Source: Ypsolopha sequella (lineage: Eukaryota; Arthropoda; Insecta; Lepidoptera; Ypsolophidae). Taken from it: a stretch of 64,000 nucleotides of DNA. The DNA lies in the NCBI GenBank assembly GCA_934047225.1, contig OW203984.1, positions 5,465,201 to 5,529,200 on the forward strand. Reading direction: 5' to 3'. Of this stretch, positions 34,226 through 47,300 are shown piece after piece (the first letter of the stretch is position 1; each line of letters opens with the position of its first letter). The translations under genes were made by a program, and so were the position numbers. The notes under the pieces were generated by a model. It was not told where the DNA came from. It made no database searches and worked only from the letters and a program-made list of their open reading frames with translations.

Positions 34226-34445
34226 CCTTCTTCAGGCAGCAACGGAGCAACGTTTCTACGTGATTGTTGCCTGAAGATAGTTTGTGGGTCAGAGAGCAAT
34301 ATAGGCTACTACCTTGTTTTTACTTAATCAAGTCCTTTTGTTTCAAGGCATTTTGATTAGTCTAGGTGTTTATCCGATTGTTTATCCTTCTGGAAGTTAA
34401 TTTCCTTTAAGCTAGTTTAAATTTTTTTGTGTCGTTTGAGGATAT

Positions 34446-35580
34446 TGTAGCATTCGCTACAAGTATTCAACCTTTTTATATATTTTTAGTCTTTCTTTAT
34501 CGTTGGCTGCTTTTCTGAATTTTCGAATTCGAACAGTTAGAATGATCTTGTCAGATTTTTTTTGTTATTTTTCTCATATCAAAGAAGATCGTGACAGAGG
34601 AAGGAAATTTGCCACAAGAAATTTAAAATATCAAATTTTAAAACTATATCTTATCTATAACTTATATAGAAACAGAGCGCATTTGCCATGAGCATTGTTT
34701 AAGCCAGTTTTTCTGCATTTCCCGGTAAGTTTTGTGTAATTTTGGTTTCATTCTCTGAAAATCCTTTTTGTCCCGTTTCCAATACGTTGATTTCCTTTCC
34801 CTCGTTTCATAAGCATGTCTTGACGCCGTTGTTTTATTTCTTTACAGCGACCCTTCGGGATTATTTTTTAAAGGGTTTCTGAGTCTCCCTAGTTTGATTA
34901 TCCCATCCGCCATCTTGTACGGTTGTACCTAATGAGGCCTGATGTAAGGACCACGTCCCTGGTGAGCTAAAGCTTCCGATACAAAAATTGAAATCGCCAA
35001 GCTTCATCGACTGCTCCCGGGAACACCGGAAACTCCCAAAGTCACGAAGAGACCCTTACCAGGTTTTTAATATCTGTAGCTTAATATTCAGCATCGATTA
35101 TTTTTATTCCTTAGTGTAAAGCTAGATAACGATTGCTCGTAACACCTTATTATTACGTTTTTCTTTCGGATCAAGAGTTATCAAAACTTCCGTGAAATCT
35201 TAGTTTAAAGGATCCTATAAACTAGTGTCGACAACCAAATTTAAAAATCCATTATTTTATGAATAAATGCGTCGTTCAAGCTAAAAGGAAATTAAAATCT
35301 TAAATAAGTGGAATTTGGCATAATAATTTTTTTGATCTAAGAATTTCCTTTGTAGCGATACTCCTCTGATATTATTGTTCTTTTGTACCATATTTTTCTT
35401 ACCTCGGTTTTGTTATTTTTGTGTATTTTAAGATAAAATTATACGGTTTATTCATCCAGGTTTACCTCTTTTTTTGGCTGTCACCAGGCTTGCCTGGTGG
35501 CAGTCCAAATTTAATTCGAAATTACGTTCGTAGTATGTAGTGGCGGAAAATAATTTTTTTTTTTTAAAAATAACGCTACA
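34446..35580 (+). repeat. 3' LTR (1135 bp)
   Basis: Matches the 5' LTR over its whole length; the only difference I see is A5 instead of A6 near 35571. The sequence just before it (GTCGTTTGAGGATAT) is a poor polypurine tract, which is unusual for an element this young. Confidence 0.85.
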
Positions 35581-35584
35581 ACGT

Positions 35585-35760
35585 GTACTTGTGCGTGAAG
35601 TACGGTGATAGGGCTTACTCCCAATCACGTGTAGACGTTAAAAATCGTAGTTGAAAAGTGGGTGTACGAATGTTGACTGTTCAATTAGTCCACACTCGGA
35701 GACACCTCTGACACTGACTCGGAGATATATGTCGTGATGATCTGAATGAGACTAAAGCGT
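35585..35760 (+). repeat. tRNA-headed SINE, copy 2, right half
   Basis: TTGAAAAGTGGGTGTACGAA and CACACTCGGAGACACCTCTG resemble the 3' parts of SINE copies 1 and 3 (GGGTGTACCGAGTGCGGAGACAC at 59789). Together with 31517-31665 it rebuilds one SINE split by the LTR element. Confidence 0.55.
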
Positions 35761-35989
35761 CAGCAAGCTTGGCTCATCTTTCCAATCACTGCCGCGGAGT
35801 TAGGAGTCCATATTTTTTTTACAGATAGGTCTACTATTAAGGATCAAAATTGCCAAAGGATTTTGCGCGGAAAAGAATACTTTCGGAGTAATGATTTTTT
35901 AAAGTTTGTAATTTTTCTAACAAAAATTTCATTTCTCAAAAAAAAAAGACGTCTCTTAATTGACAGTTCTGATGTTGCGTTTCGTTTTG

Positions 35990-36240
35990 CCTAATACACT
36001 TGTAAAAAGGTCGAATCTGTGTGTGAGCCGTAGCGGCTGAGGCTGGTCGCCGAAGGCGACCAACAAGCCGAAGCTGCGGAGGTGAGCATGGGTGCCTGTG
36101 CTTTGTTACGCAAGGGCGGAGGGTCTGCACTTCCCGCAGCGCCGTAGCCGATGCAGAAGTGAATTTGTGACATAAAAGTATTGATAGGTATTGATAGGTT
36201 CAAAAATCAACTTGTACTTATGACTTCAGTATTAATAAGT
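35990..36240. other. GC-rich flank left of the ISL2EU transposon
   Basis: GC-rich, with the small hairpin GGTCGCCGAAGGCGACC at 36045-36061. No gene supported; overlapping - frames have no motif. It may be the target DNA or an older repeat. Confidence 0.35.
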
Positions 36241-36244
36241 TAAT

Positions 36245-36272
36245 AAAGGGGGTTTCCGTACCTCCCCCCTTT
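36245..36272 (+). repeat. Left terminal repeat of the ISL2EU transposon
   Basis: GGGGGTTTCCGTACCTCCCCCC, a G5...C6 palindrome preceded by AAA and followed by TTTAAGGGGG. Pairs imperfectly with 47727-47758. A second CGTACC lies in the following 25 bases. Confidence 0.5.
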
Positions 36273-36609
36273 AAGGGGGACGTACCATCCCGTTCCCCCC
36301 CCCCAATGAGGATAAGTCACATAACGGGAGAATCCAATTTTGACTATTACATTGCATGTGTTATGATTTTCTGAGTACACTACTTTTTGATTTTTTGAAA
36401 TCCGTCCATAAATGGCAAAGTTATTTAATATTTTATCGGGCTTGATTTTAAAACGCGCGCCTCCCGCCCGTGGATACCGATGTCGTCATCACACACAGAC
36501 CCCGCGCGATCGCAGTCGTCCAGTACGCACATTCGTGATTAGTAGCGAACACTCGGTTTTTTTTCGAGTTTTATGCATTATCGGTTTATTGTTTCGGTGT
36601 TCTGTAATA

Positions 36610-38335
36610 ATGAGCAACAAATTGGAAGATGGATTCGAAAAAGGACAGTCAGATAATCTACCTAAAGTGGATTCTTTCATGGTTTTTGAATACTTAAACA
36701 ATCATGTGAAGTATACCAGCGCTGAAATCCGAGGTTGGAAGCTTCAACGGTAAGTACCTACCAAATTTAATGTGTTAGTTAGTGAGTTTAGGCCTAGGTA
36801 CTTTTTCCCATGGCTGTTGCGGTAGGTAATGTGAAAATAATAAAATAACCTGGGTAAAAAGGTACATGGACAGCATAACACACTCCATCATAAAAACGTT
36901 AGTCAAGTCAAGTACCTACATTATTTCTTCCTACGGAGTTCGAGTTGATGTTTTTGTAAGCAGGCAACTGCAGGCATGATTCATTGCGATTTAGTAAGTG
37001 CCGGTTTCAAGTTCACCTAAACATTATAGACCGGGAGCGCGCCGTAGATTAACTAACATTAGCGGATACCTACCATGTTTTTTGTTTCGATGCACTTAAA
37101 TGGTGCAACCGCATCAGGTAATGTGATGTAGGTATTTAATGCTGTATGATTATTACAGGTCTGTACGAGAGTCATATGGCGACGATGCCGTAGGGTATGT
37201 CCAAGTCCAAAGAAATGGAAATGTGTGCACAGTAAAGGCAAGAATAACACCGGAGCATAAAGTAAAAACTAAAGGTTATAGCTGCACTCTCAAATGTGAA
37301 GAAAATGATAAAACTATTATTGATGTTACTTGTCATGATTGTGCTGCACAAAAAGGAGGTTGCAAACATAGTGTAGCATTTCTTATGTGGATACACAGAC
37401 GCAGTGAAGAGCCTTCTCCAACTGAAAAAAAATGTTATTGGGCCAAACCAAAACTGGCCACAGTGGGCACAACCTTGAAATTTATAAAAGCCAAAGATAT
37501 CGGTTCCAGCGCTGGAGATATTGACGATAATGCTAATGTAAGAAGTGAACAATTTTTTAACAAACTGGTGCACAATATACAGTTAAATTCTATTAGGATT
37601 CAGTTAACAAGTTACGTTACACAGAATGAACTTACGAAATTATCATTGCATAACTTGATAAATGATTATAAAAAAGAAGGTAACGACACGAACAGTGCAC
37701 AAGGCTTCATCGATTATTGTACAACAAAACAAACACCAGAAAAGTGTTCAAAAATAGAACAAGAAACTCTATCTCAAGCTCAGTCTCCTTTATGGCATGA
37801 GATGCGATATTGCAGAATAACCGCGTCAAAAATACACGACGCCGCCCATTGCAAAACCCCTGATGGTTCATTAGTTGAGCAAATATTCGGTGCAACCATA
37901 CCAGAAACTCCTGCAATGCGAAGAGGCAAAGTACTGGAACCTGATGTTAGGGCAAAAGTAGCAAAATTGAGAAAATTTGTAATCGAAAATGGTGGGCTGT
38001 TTTTGAAAAGTGATTGGCCTATTTTAGGTGCATCTCCTGATGGCTTAACACAAGAATATGTCATAGAAATAAAATGTCCCATGACCACACAAGGCAAAGA
38101 AAGCTTTATTAAAAATAATCGTCTCACAAACAAATCAAAAGGTCAAATCCAGCTGCAAATGTTTTTTTGCAACAAAACTAAAGGGCTTTTTTGTGTTGCT
38201 GATAAGAATTTTGAAGCTAACAAAGAAGTAGAAATCTTTGAAGAAGATTTTGATGAAATTTACTGCAAAGATCTTTTGGAAAAGTCAACAAGTTTTTGGA
38301 AACACTCAGTCTTTCCTAAATTGGTCAAAACTTAG
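36610..38335 (+). CDS. YqaJ-type nuclease of the ISL2EU transposon (two exons)
   Basis: Exons 36610-36749 and 37159-38335 are joined at CAACG|GTAAGT and TTATTACAG|GTC and give 438 residues. An in-frame ATG at 37139 lies inside the intron and is not the start; an upstream in-frame ATG at 36412 is possible but less likely than MSNKLEDGF. Residues 105-117 form a SWIM-like zinc cluster (CHDCAAQKGGCKH). Residues about 255-400 are a YqaJ/lambda-exonuclease type PD-(D/E)xK domain: W259xxR, GKVLEPD with E307, GASPDGL with D341, VIEIKCP with E350 and K352, then GQIQLQM. All catalytic positions are present. Phage relatives degrade DNA ends for recombination. In this transposon family its role is unknown; processing of excision or integration intermediates is an inference. 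It converges with the transposase, 51 bp between stop codons. Confidence 0.85.
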
Positions 38336-38386
38336 GTTAAGGTATAAAAATAAACAGATGGCTTAAGATATAAATATTGTTTTATT
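38336..38386. terminator. Shared 51-bp convergent 3' region
   Basis: Between the two stop codons, AATAAA occurs on the + strand within AAAAATAAACAG and its counterpart on the - strand within AAAATAAAACAA. The two transcripts therefore very likely overlap at their 3' ends. Confidence 0.5.
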
Positions 38387-41300
38387 TTAAACTTGGTTTC
38401 TAAATAAGCATTCTTGAAGATTAACTACTCCACAAGCAGATGTCACAACATAGTCTAATATTCTAACATAATCAATGTCAACACATGCATGAGGTGCAAT
38501 CATTTCAAACTCCCTTAAACGCCCTATACTTCTCTCGACGTGTACTCGAAGGGCCGCTATTCTTTTAGTTTCTAAAACTTCTTCTTTACTTAGTTTTGAT
38601 CCCGAATCAACGCTAGGAGGCCTTAAAAGTTTGCAACCTTGACGTTCAAGTAAATGAGCTATATTCTTAAATCCCCTATCAGCCATCACTACGTCACCGG
38701 GGGATAACATCTGAAGAAAACCGCAGTCTTCAAAGATAAGGGCGTCCGATGTCCTTCCTCCATAACCTTCGGATATGAAGTTTATAAGTCCATTAGGTGT
38801 TATCGATATTAGATATTTTATAGTATTCGCATTTTTATATTGTGACCACGTCAGCGCCTGATGTACTGCTGAGCTAGGTTTCTCGATTTGAATTTCTAAA
38901 CAATCTATGATGCTGACGACTGTTGAATAACGCCTCCTAAAAGGTATCGGAAGATTTGAGCGAATATCGTCGCGAGGAGGAATAAAAATCAGTTTCTCCA
39001 TGCATTGAGCAACCTTAGGTATTGTTTCTTTGAAATGTCTGGCGACTGTAGATTCCGAAACTCCAAATTGAACAGCAAGCACGGAATTCGGTTCACGCCA
39101 TCTCAGTTTTTTCAAGCTCAATAATACATCCATCAGAGGTCTCTCAGTAGATTCACTCAAATATTCTAAACAGAAATACACTTGCGATGGTAATCCGAGA
39201 AAAAGCTTAGGTTCTCTAGATATAGACATTAAAGTTCCTTTTTGCATGTGTTCCTTAAATAACTCAGTATCTACTTGTCGTTTCATTTCACAGGCGTCAG
39301 TATTTACACTGAATCCACTTAGGCTCGCAGAAACTGATGAGGTATTAGAGTAAGATGTGAAGCTATCATGCATTGGTTCCCGATGATGATCCCGACGATG
39401 TTCTTTTGGTTTCACCGTTTTTATTTTAAGAGCAAACTCTTCAACCCAGTCAAAACCGGCGTCAGTATTAATGCCCTTGCTTCGAACTTTTGGCTTTATA
39501 TTAACTTGCACTGCGAGTGATTTATATTTAGGATCATTGTGTAGATTTGCCGCATTATCTTCTTCAAGCGGGTTTATAGCCTCTGTATCATTTGAATTAA
39601 AATCAATCGTTTCACACGCCACGAACTCTTCTTGTGTTATTAGGTTTTCATGACCAACTTCCGGATTAAGCACTCTTTCAAAGTACTCAATCTGCTGTCT
39701 TTTTTTATATCCAGTCCGTTCTACAACGGCGTTATCCTTTCTTTGGCAGTCAAATTTATGCGGCAGAACTCCTTTTTTTAGTCTTAGTTGACCACCCATC
39801 AATCGGTACCTTATATAATTTTCCATGTCATTTTCGACCTGTAAAAAGTAAAAACAGATTAAAGATTCTTTATTTTATTTTTAAATAATACTTTACTTAC
39901 TGAGAAAAGCAGATCCAAAAAATAGGTCCTACAGCAAAGAAATTAAAATTCGAATCATTACCTATTGTTGATAGGTATTCATTATCGTAGATAAAAATGC
40001 GGTAGTCTCCCGGACTACAAATATCATACCTACGTTGATTATTGTTTATTGTTATTACCTCATACGATTGTGTTAAGGTTGAGACAATATGACATAAAAG
40101 GATTAAGTTTTAAGGTTTTTGATTCCATTGATCGATAAAATAGGTGACATTTACTCAATAATACGAGGAAATAGGTATGGGCGGTTTTCTCAAACGTTGT
40201 TCGCAGGAAATTACCGTGTCCAACGACTTCTGACTTGTTTATTAGCAAGGCATTGCTTAAAAACACGTATTTTTTTGCATAGAATGATAAAGTATATAAT
40301 AAATTGAAGACTTTGTACATCAAAAGTGATGATTATTTTGAATTGGTTAAAATATGAGTAAAATGGAAAAAATAAAACGGAAAATTTCGAGTGTCCTACC
40401 CCCAGTAGGCAATATTTCAAGTTGTTTTTTTTGTTGTTCTCGTACTCTTTGGTACTGTTTTTATTGTTTTTTTAAAAGATCATATGTTCAAGATGTAAGA
40501 TTTAACCTAATTACAAGACCGTTAGAGTTAAAAATAATATATAAATTAAAAGTTTTGTTATGTTTAAAATCATTCGCGCGGACAGTCCGCAATACCGTCA
40601 CGGCATTTTTGATCAAGTTGGAATAAAAATTACCATAAAGTAGGATCAATTTTGATAAATGGCTACATTTCAATCCATAGACAACCATCATATTTTGTTT
40701 ATTGTCAGTAGTATAACCAAAAAACTGGTTCAAAGAGGTGGGCCGTCACGTGTCGAAAATTGTTGGTCCATTACAAACCCGCGTTTTTAAAGGTAAATAT
40801 TACTGTTTGACGTAAAATGTTTGTAGTTATTTGTCACAGTTTATCTATACTTAGAGAAAGTAGTAGTAGCTTGTAATATTTTCTATTGATTTAAGTGTAA
40901 TTTTGATTTTATTCCCGACCGGCAGAAATACGTCACGTCCATTACGTTTCGTATTGTATTAAGGGATCGCAAAACGTGACGTAATAGAATTCTTAGGCAG
41001 TGTTTACCATGGCTAACATCCATCCATCCATCCGATCCATCCATCCATCAGCCCGTGTTCGTCCACTGCTGGACATAGGCCTCTCGAATATTACGCCACT
41101 CTTGGCGGTCCTGCGTCATCCTCATCCAGCCGCTACCCGCAACGACCTTCAGGTCGTCGGTCAAACGGGCATGAGGTTGGCCTACGCTACGCTTTGCTGT
41201 ACGTGGTCTCCATTCCAACGCCTTTCAGCCCCAACGGCCATAACAAATATAGAATTGGCTAATTGATAATGGAATTTAATTTCTTCAGTTTCGTATTTAG

Positions 41301-44300
41301 ACCTTAAGGTTTACCATTTAACTTTGTTTGTCTTCCTAAGAAGTTAAAAACTAAGAAATATTTTGGTCTGTGCCAATTATAAATATATAATATATTGTCT
41401 TGTCACAAATTGTCTTGATCTATCGAAACAAACTTAAAATGCTGTTTTAAATTAATTTGGCCATGATCATGACAAAATGTTCATAAATTTCAAACAATGG
41501 ATTTATAAACCTAAGTAATATTGAAACAGATCAATTTTTTTTTGGTTTTTGGCTTCTGAGGAAGACAAACAAACTTAAGTTGTGCAATTTAACCTTACCT
41601 TATTACAAGTTTCGTAACAATACTATTTTTTTTTTATTATTCTTGTAAATTCCTATACGATTTGTGCTTTCTTTAACAATAATTGTTACATACCTCAAAG
41701 TAAGTTCAGTATTTCAATTAACGATTGAGACTTAAAAGTTGATTAAAACGCGGTTTTGATGCCCTATTTTTGATACAGTGGAAATAATGCCTTATAGTTC
41801 CTTTACATCACATCACTTTCCATCACCGTGACGTGTCCTACTTTGGCTGTGCTATTTATATTAAATTTTCTATTGAATGCTTACATAATTTTTAATGTTC
41901 AGACACTATAAAAAGGACTTGCGAAACCCCTTTTAAGTATTTATATAAATATCTCATTACGTGAGTTAACTTTGAGGATTGGACGGAAGGGTTTTTTAAA
42001 AGACATGTGTTCGCTATGGCGATCTAACAGAGACTGACTTTATTATTTAATAAACAAACATTGAAACTTAATCTTAATTGATACTTATAACTAGGATGAC
42101 CGTAGCGGTATGTACGCTTTCGTAACTCCTCCCCCCTTAAGAGTGAGGCGTGCCGATGATATGGGTTGCTGTGGATCTGCTGGGGTCGGCGATTGCATCT
42201 GCAGCGACTCTGGAGAGGTACGGCTCCAACATGATCTGATTACCTTCCTTCTGGTTACCACCAACCAGCTGTTTTCGTGAATTTGTTGAATGATATGTAT
42301 TGAAATGATGCCTGTGCGTAGGTGCAGTTGTGCGATTGTTGGTGTTGTATTAGTTGTGCGATGCAATCATTGCTGTTCCGGAGCGGTTGCCATTGTATGT
42401 GTTTGCATATTCTTTCTTCATCGGTGATGTAAACGCAGGGCTCTAGGGGTATGCGAACTCGTTACTTCCCAAGATAAGGTATGGATTTTTAGGTATCAAC
42501 AGGATATTTTCTTTATTAGGGATGGGGTACAAGTGCTATAATGTATACAATTGTTTTGAAATCAAAGGAATTTCTAATATAAGGTTAAGTGTTTCATTAG
42601 TACCGTAAGCTTTGACAGTTATGGTCTTCTATAATAAGTGGATATTTAATAACATGGGCGTATACGGCAATTGCATGTTTTCATTTCGAATATTCTTCAG
42701 CTCGGCTATCAGGTGGATCGGATCTACGATGCTTGGATGCAAAATACCTAGGTTTGCAAAGGTTATTGCATTTTCTAAGGTGGACAGTTTATTATAGAGT
42801 AGTTGGAGACCGCTTTCTATTTGCAAGTAAATATAAAAAGTATCTAATCTATTTTGTAATACTTTTACTGAATATAGGATAGAGTTCCTCACAGTGGAAG
42901 AAACAATAAAATATTCGAGCTAGAATCGTATGCTCTTTCAGGAATTGAATTACTTGATTTTCAGTATCGTTTATTGGTATGAAGACGTCTTTTATCGTAT
43001 TTCTGCCTTTGGATCTATCGTCTACTCTATATTTGTCTCCGAGAGATTTTCTAATATGAAACTGTTTAATTTGGCGATCGATAGCTTCTGTACTAGTGGG
43101 TATGTTATTCATTGCGGTTTCAATTACTTCGTCTGTAATTTCACTATTTTCGGGGGTAATCGGTACGTCAAGTAAAGTTCTCATGTCTATATCTAATATA
43201 TCATCATCCTTGTTTCTACTAGGCTGTGGTTCTATTGAAGATGTCGGAGTTTGCTCTGTATCTAATGCATTGATTTTTACTCTCGATAGTGCGTCGGCGT
43301 TGGTATTTATTTTGCCTGGTTTGTGTTCAACAACATAGTCATAAGTAGCTAGGCTTAGACGCCATTTTATTAATTTGGAATTTGGGGAATCAATTGTTTT
43401 TAGCCAAGTAATGGGTTTATGATCAGTATATATCGTGAATTTGCGTCCGTAAAGGTAAGGCCTAAAGTATTTTATGGCCCACATAATCGCTAATAGTTCT
43501 TTTTCTGTTGTTGAGTATCTTTGTTCGGTTTCTGATAACGTTCTTGATGCGTAAGCGACCGGTCTATCTGATCCTACAATACCTTGTGATAGCACGGCGC
43601 CAACTGCAAAATCTGAGGCATCTGTCGTTAATATGAATGGTTTGTTAAAGTCGGGGTACTGAAGAACAGGGGCATTGGTAAGTATGTCCTTACATTTTTC
43701 GAATGACTCTATAAATTGTGGAGAGTGAATGACTTTCGCATTCTTTTTAAGGCATTGTGTCAGAGGTTTAGTAATTTTTGCGAATTCAGGTATGAATTTT
43801 CTATAATAGCCTGCTAGTCCTAGGAAGGATTTTATATCTTTCTGCGTCTGTGGAAGTGGGAAATTTCTTACTGCTTTTACTTTATCCTGATTGGGTTTAA
43901 TACCTTCGTCTGTTAAGACATGTCCGAGAAAGTTTACCTCTTTTTGTAAGAACTCCGATTTATCCAATTGAATTTTGAGATTATTATCTTTTAGTCTGTT
44001 AAAAACTTGTGTTACTTTGTCAATGTGCTCCTGTAGGGACGTCGAGTAAATGATTACGTCATCTAAATAGGTCAGTGTATTGGTTAGGCCACGAAGGACT
44101 GAATCCATCAGGCGCTGAAATGTGCTTGGAGAGTTTTTCAAGCCAAAAGGCATTCTAGTAAACTCATAATGTCCTCGATCAACTGTAAATGCTGTCTTTT
44201 CAATGTCAGTTGGATTCATTTCAACTTGATGATATCCGGAGGCAAGGTCTAAAGTTGTAAAATACTGTGCACGTCCTAATTTGTCTAATATGTCGTTTAT

Positions 44301-47300
44301 ATTAGGTATAGGATACTTATCTTCAATCGTTTTGTCATTGAGACGTCGGTAGTCAATTACAAGGCGCCATTTTACTTTGCCGGATGCGTCAGCTTTCTTT
44401 GGGACAATGTGCACGGGTGCTGACCACGGGGAAATGCTTTCACGAATAATATTTTGACTTAGTAGGTTATTAACCTGTTTGTCTATTTCTTCTTTTAGTA
44501 TGGGTGCTTGTCTGTAACTTCTTACAAATATGGGATTGTCATCTGATAATCTAAGGCTGTGTTTAACAGCATGTGTAAAGGTCAACGGTAACTTGTCCGA
44601 GTAAAATATGTCTCTAAAATTGTAGCAAAGCTTTTTTATCTCTCTTTCTTCTTCTTCGTTCATGTGTCCTGTCCTAAGTCTATTTAGGTTGTCAACTAGT
44701 TCTTCGTCTAAGTCTTGTTGGTCATCCATATTTAACGCGTTGATATACTGTGAGTTTTGGGGTTGATAATACGGTTCCATTCTAAAACGGTAAAATTTAT
44801 TCAGTTTTAATATTTTTTCGCTAGTGTTTAGTACTGTTGTTATAAAGGTTCCATTTTTTACCGAAACTAAAGAGTCGGGAAATAATAAGCCATTTTCTAT
44901 ATTGCTTTTCAAAAGAAAGTCTCCTTCTTTTTCATTACAAAATAGTGTTACTACCTTTTCACATTTCGGCTCAATAGTTAATTGAGATTTAAAGTCTTTT
45001 CTTATTGGAATTTGGGTCGAGTCTGTTGTTAAAGTCATTTTTTTCATGTCTATTTGGCTACCTAGTGAAATCAAAATGTCGTTACCTATAAGTCCTTTGA
45101 AGCTAGAATCAAAGTCAAACACGAGAAACTTGAATGTATTATTACACTTGAAAATCTGTGGCAGTGTTAAATAAACAATTTCATTGTGTCGTGTAGTACC
45201 ATGAGCGGTCTTTATGATATGTGGTTCGTATTCTAACTTTTGTTGAAGTTGGAACTCCATAACAACGTCTGGGCTTATCAGGGATTGAGAGGCTCCGGTG
45301 TCCAACAAAAAGCGACCGCCTAATTCATTAATGTAAACAGATAACAGATTCTTATTGTTATGCGTGTTTATAAACACTATGTTCGCCTGTCGGCGTTTTG
45401 TTCCTGATAAAAAAGGGTCATATTCGTAAGAAGGCGACTCTGTTATGGTGTCTGAGTTTGTAGGTACATTATTTATGTACGATGTGAATTCGGCACTTTC
45501 TGTTTCGTTTGACACGACTTCCTGGTAATGAATGGGTTTATACGGAGCTTTTTCTTGCTTAATCGGTTGTTTGTTAAAGGGCACATTTTGTTTATATTGG
45601 GGTGTGTATTGTGATTTAAATGGGGTTGCAGAGATATTCGCGAGTTGCCTAGAAGGGTCGCTACTGTATTTGTTTTGATGAGGTTGCGATATTGTTGATT
45701 GATTCGGCCTAACGTTGTACTGATCCATTCTACGTCTATTTTTCAGCCTTATGTCTTCTTGTTTAGCCAATGAAATTACCTTTTCTAAGCAAGTTGGTTT
45801 TTGTGTACGAACGCTTAGCGAAAGTAATGGGTCTAGCTGATCTAGAAAAATGTTTGATGCTAGTTCATCGTAGTAGTCCTGTTTGGATCTATCTAAATTT
45901 ATTAGAGTGTAGGTGCATTCTCGAATTTTCTCCGCAAATGCATCTAGCTCCAATCTACCTTTATAAATTCGCATCAGTTCTTGCACCACCTGAATCTCAT
46001 CTCGATGCTCACCGAACCTATTGTTTAAGATTTCTTTAATTTCTGACCACGATGTAAAATTTGTATTTTCCGATAAAGCTTCGATAGCTTTTCCTGTGAG
46101 TTTATTCGCAATTAAACATGCAATACTCGGGTCCTCTTTATTTTCGATAATTTTGAGAACATTTTCCACCGATTTTATATAAAATTGTAGGGTTTTCTTA
46201 TTCCCATCGTAGGACGGCAATAAGATTGTGAGGTCACTATAACAAATTACAGGTTTTTCATTGTCCGTCATTTTTCTTTTGGTACTAGTAACACACTTAC
46301 ACAAATGTTATTTATAGATAAATATGGGAAATATAAAATAAACTAAAGGAGATATAAATGTAGGACTTGGGAGTAATCAGAGTTTTATGCTTACCCCACA
46401 CGCGTGATAAGTTGTTTTTCCGATGTTAGGAGAGTCCGTAGGGCACCACAGCTTCCAATTTTTGCACCTTTTTCCGCACTGTCCTTTTCCACCACTATCG
46501 TCACAGTAGAGTTTATACTTGTGAAAGCTTAGAGAGTTCTTTGTACAAAGAGTTGAAACTCACTTTCGTGAAAAACCGATTTTCAGGATTTTCCGAAATT
46601 ACAATGTTCCAAACGGCTGCGCCAGTTAACTTTGAGGATTGGACGGAAGGGTTTTTTAAAAGACATGTGTTCGCTATGGCGATCTAACAGAGACTGACTT
46701 TATTATTTAATAAACAAACATTGAAACTTAATCTTAATTGATACTTATAACTAGGATGACCGTAGCGGTATGTACGCTTTCGTAACTCGTGCCGTATGAA
46801 AACTACATAAAAGATATTTTTAAGAAGTGATAAGTACCTAAAAGTGACGTAATATTATATTTTGGTCCGAACTACCTTTACGTGATTAAATTAATCATAT
46901 TGTGATACTTTAATTAAGACTGATTTTCGTAACTTTTCAATTAATGAATGCTGTTAATTAATTGAAAGGCTAGTTAATATTTTATAACCACTTAATTTCG
47001 TGACGAAATGGAACTGTTCAAAGACTGAGTACAACTTTGACTTCAATTTACGGGAAAACTAGTGAATATTCAGGGCAAAAATTACTATTTCCTTTAAATC
47101 TATTTTATTAATAATCGATTAAAACACACATAACAGTAAAATTAATAATTTTTAAAATTGCGGAGTCACATTACGTCACGAACAAGGTTTGAGAAAACCG
47201 CCCGTATACGTCAAGTATAAGGTATAACGTAGGAAAGGTACTTACGTCGAAATGATCTTCGCAACAGTAATGAGTACTTTTGCTTGATAAAGGATCTCTC

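Larger units (their letters stand above)
31670..35580 (+). mobile_element. Young non-autonomous LTR retroelement (3.9 kb)
   Basis: Two direct repeats of 1136 bp (31670-32805) and 1135 bp (34446-35580) look identical except for one A in an A run. They begin TGTAGC and end GCTACA, the TG...CA ends of retroviral LTRs. ACGT is duplicated at 31666-31669 and 35581-35584. Four bases after the first repeat lies TGGCGCCCGAACA (32810-32822), complementary to the 3' end of tRNA-Lys(UUU). The 1.64 kb interior has no gag, protease, RT or integrase. It must have moved with enzymes supplied by another element. The near-identical LTRs argue for a very recent insertion. The interior carries a minisatellite and a possible small spliced frame. 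Orientation is set by the primer site. Confidence 0.85.
41964..46787 (-). mobile_element. Errantivirus (gypsy-type) LTR element, internally deleted
   Basis: The two 164-bp LTRs (41964-42127 and 46624-46787) are identical as read. They start AGTTAAC and end GTAACT, typical of insect errantiviruses, and CGTG is duplicated at 41960-41963 and 46788-46791. This fits the alternating pyrimidine-purine target of that group. A primer site, a purine tract, gag-pol and an env remnant are present. Integrase and most of env are missing by a deletion, so this copy cannot complete a cycle alone. It lies in the transposase intron, antisense relative to the YqaJ gene and sense relative to the transposase. Identical LTRs mean insertion was very recent. 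Confidence 0.9.

Noticed and set aside
37139..37158. ATG at 37139 as start of a 398-codon gene
   Set aside because: It lies inside an intron, just before the acceptor TTATTACAG. The spliced start at 36610 adds a sensible N-terminus in frame.
46272..46304. Longer Gag-Pol start (TTG, MCKC...)
   Set aside because: TTG is not a plausible start; the first ATG in frame is at 46271.
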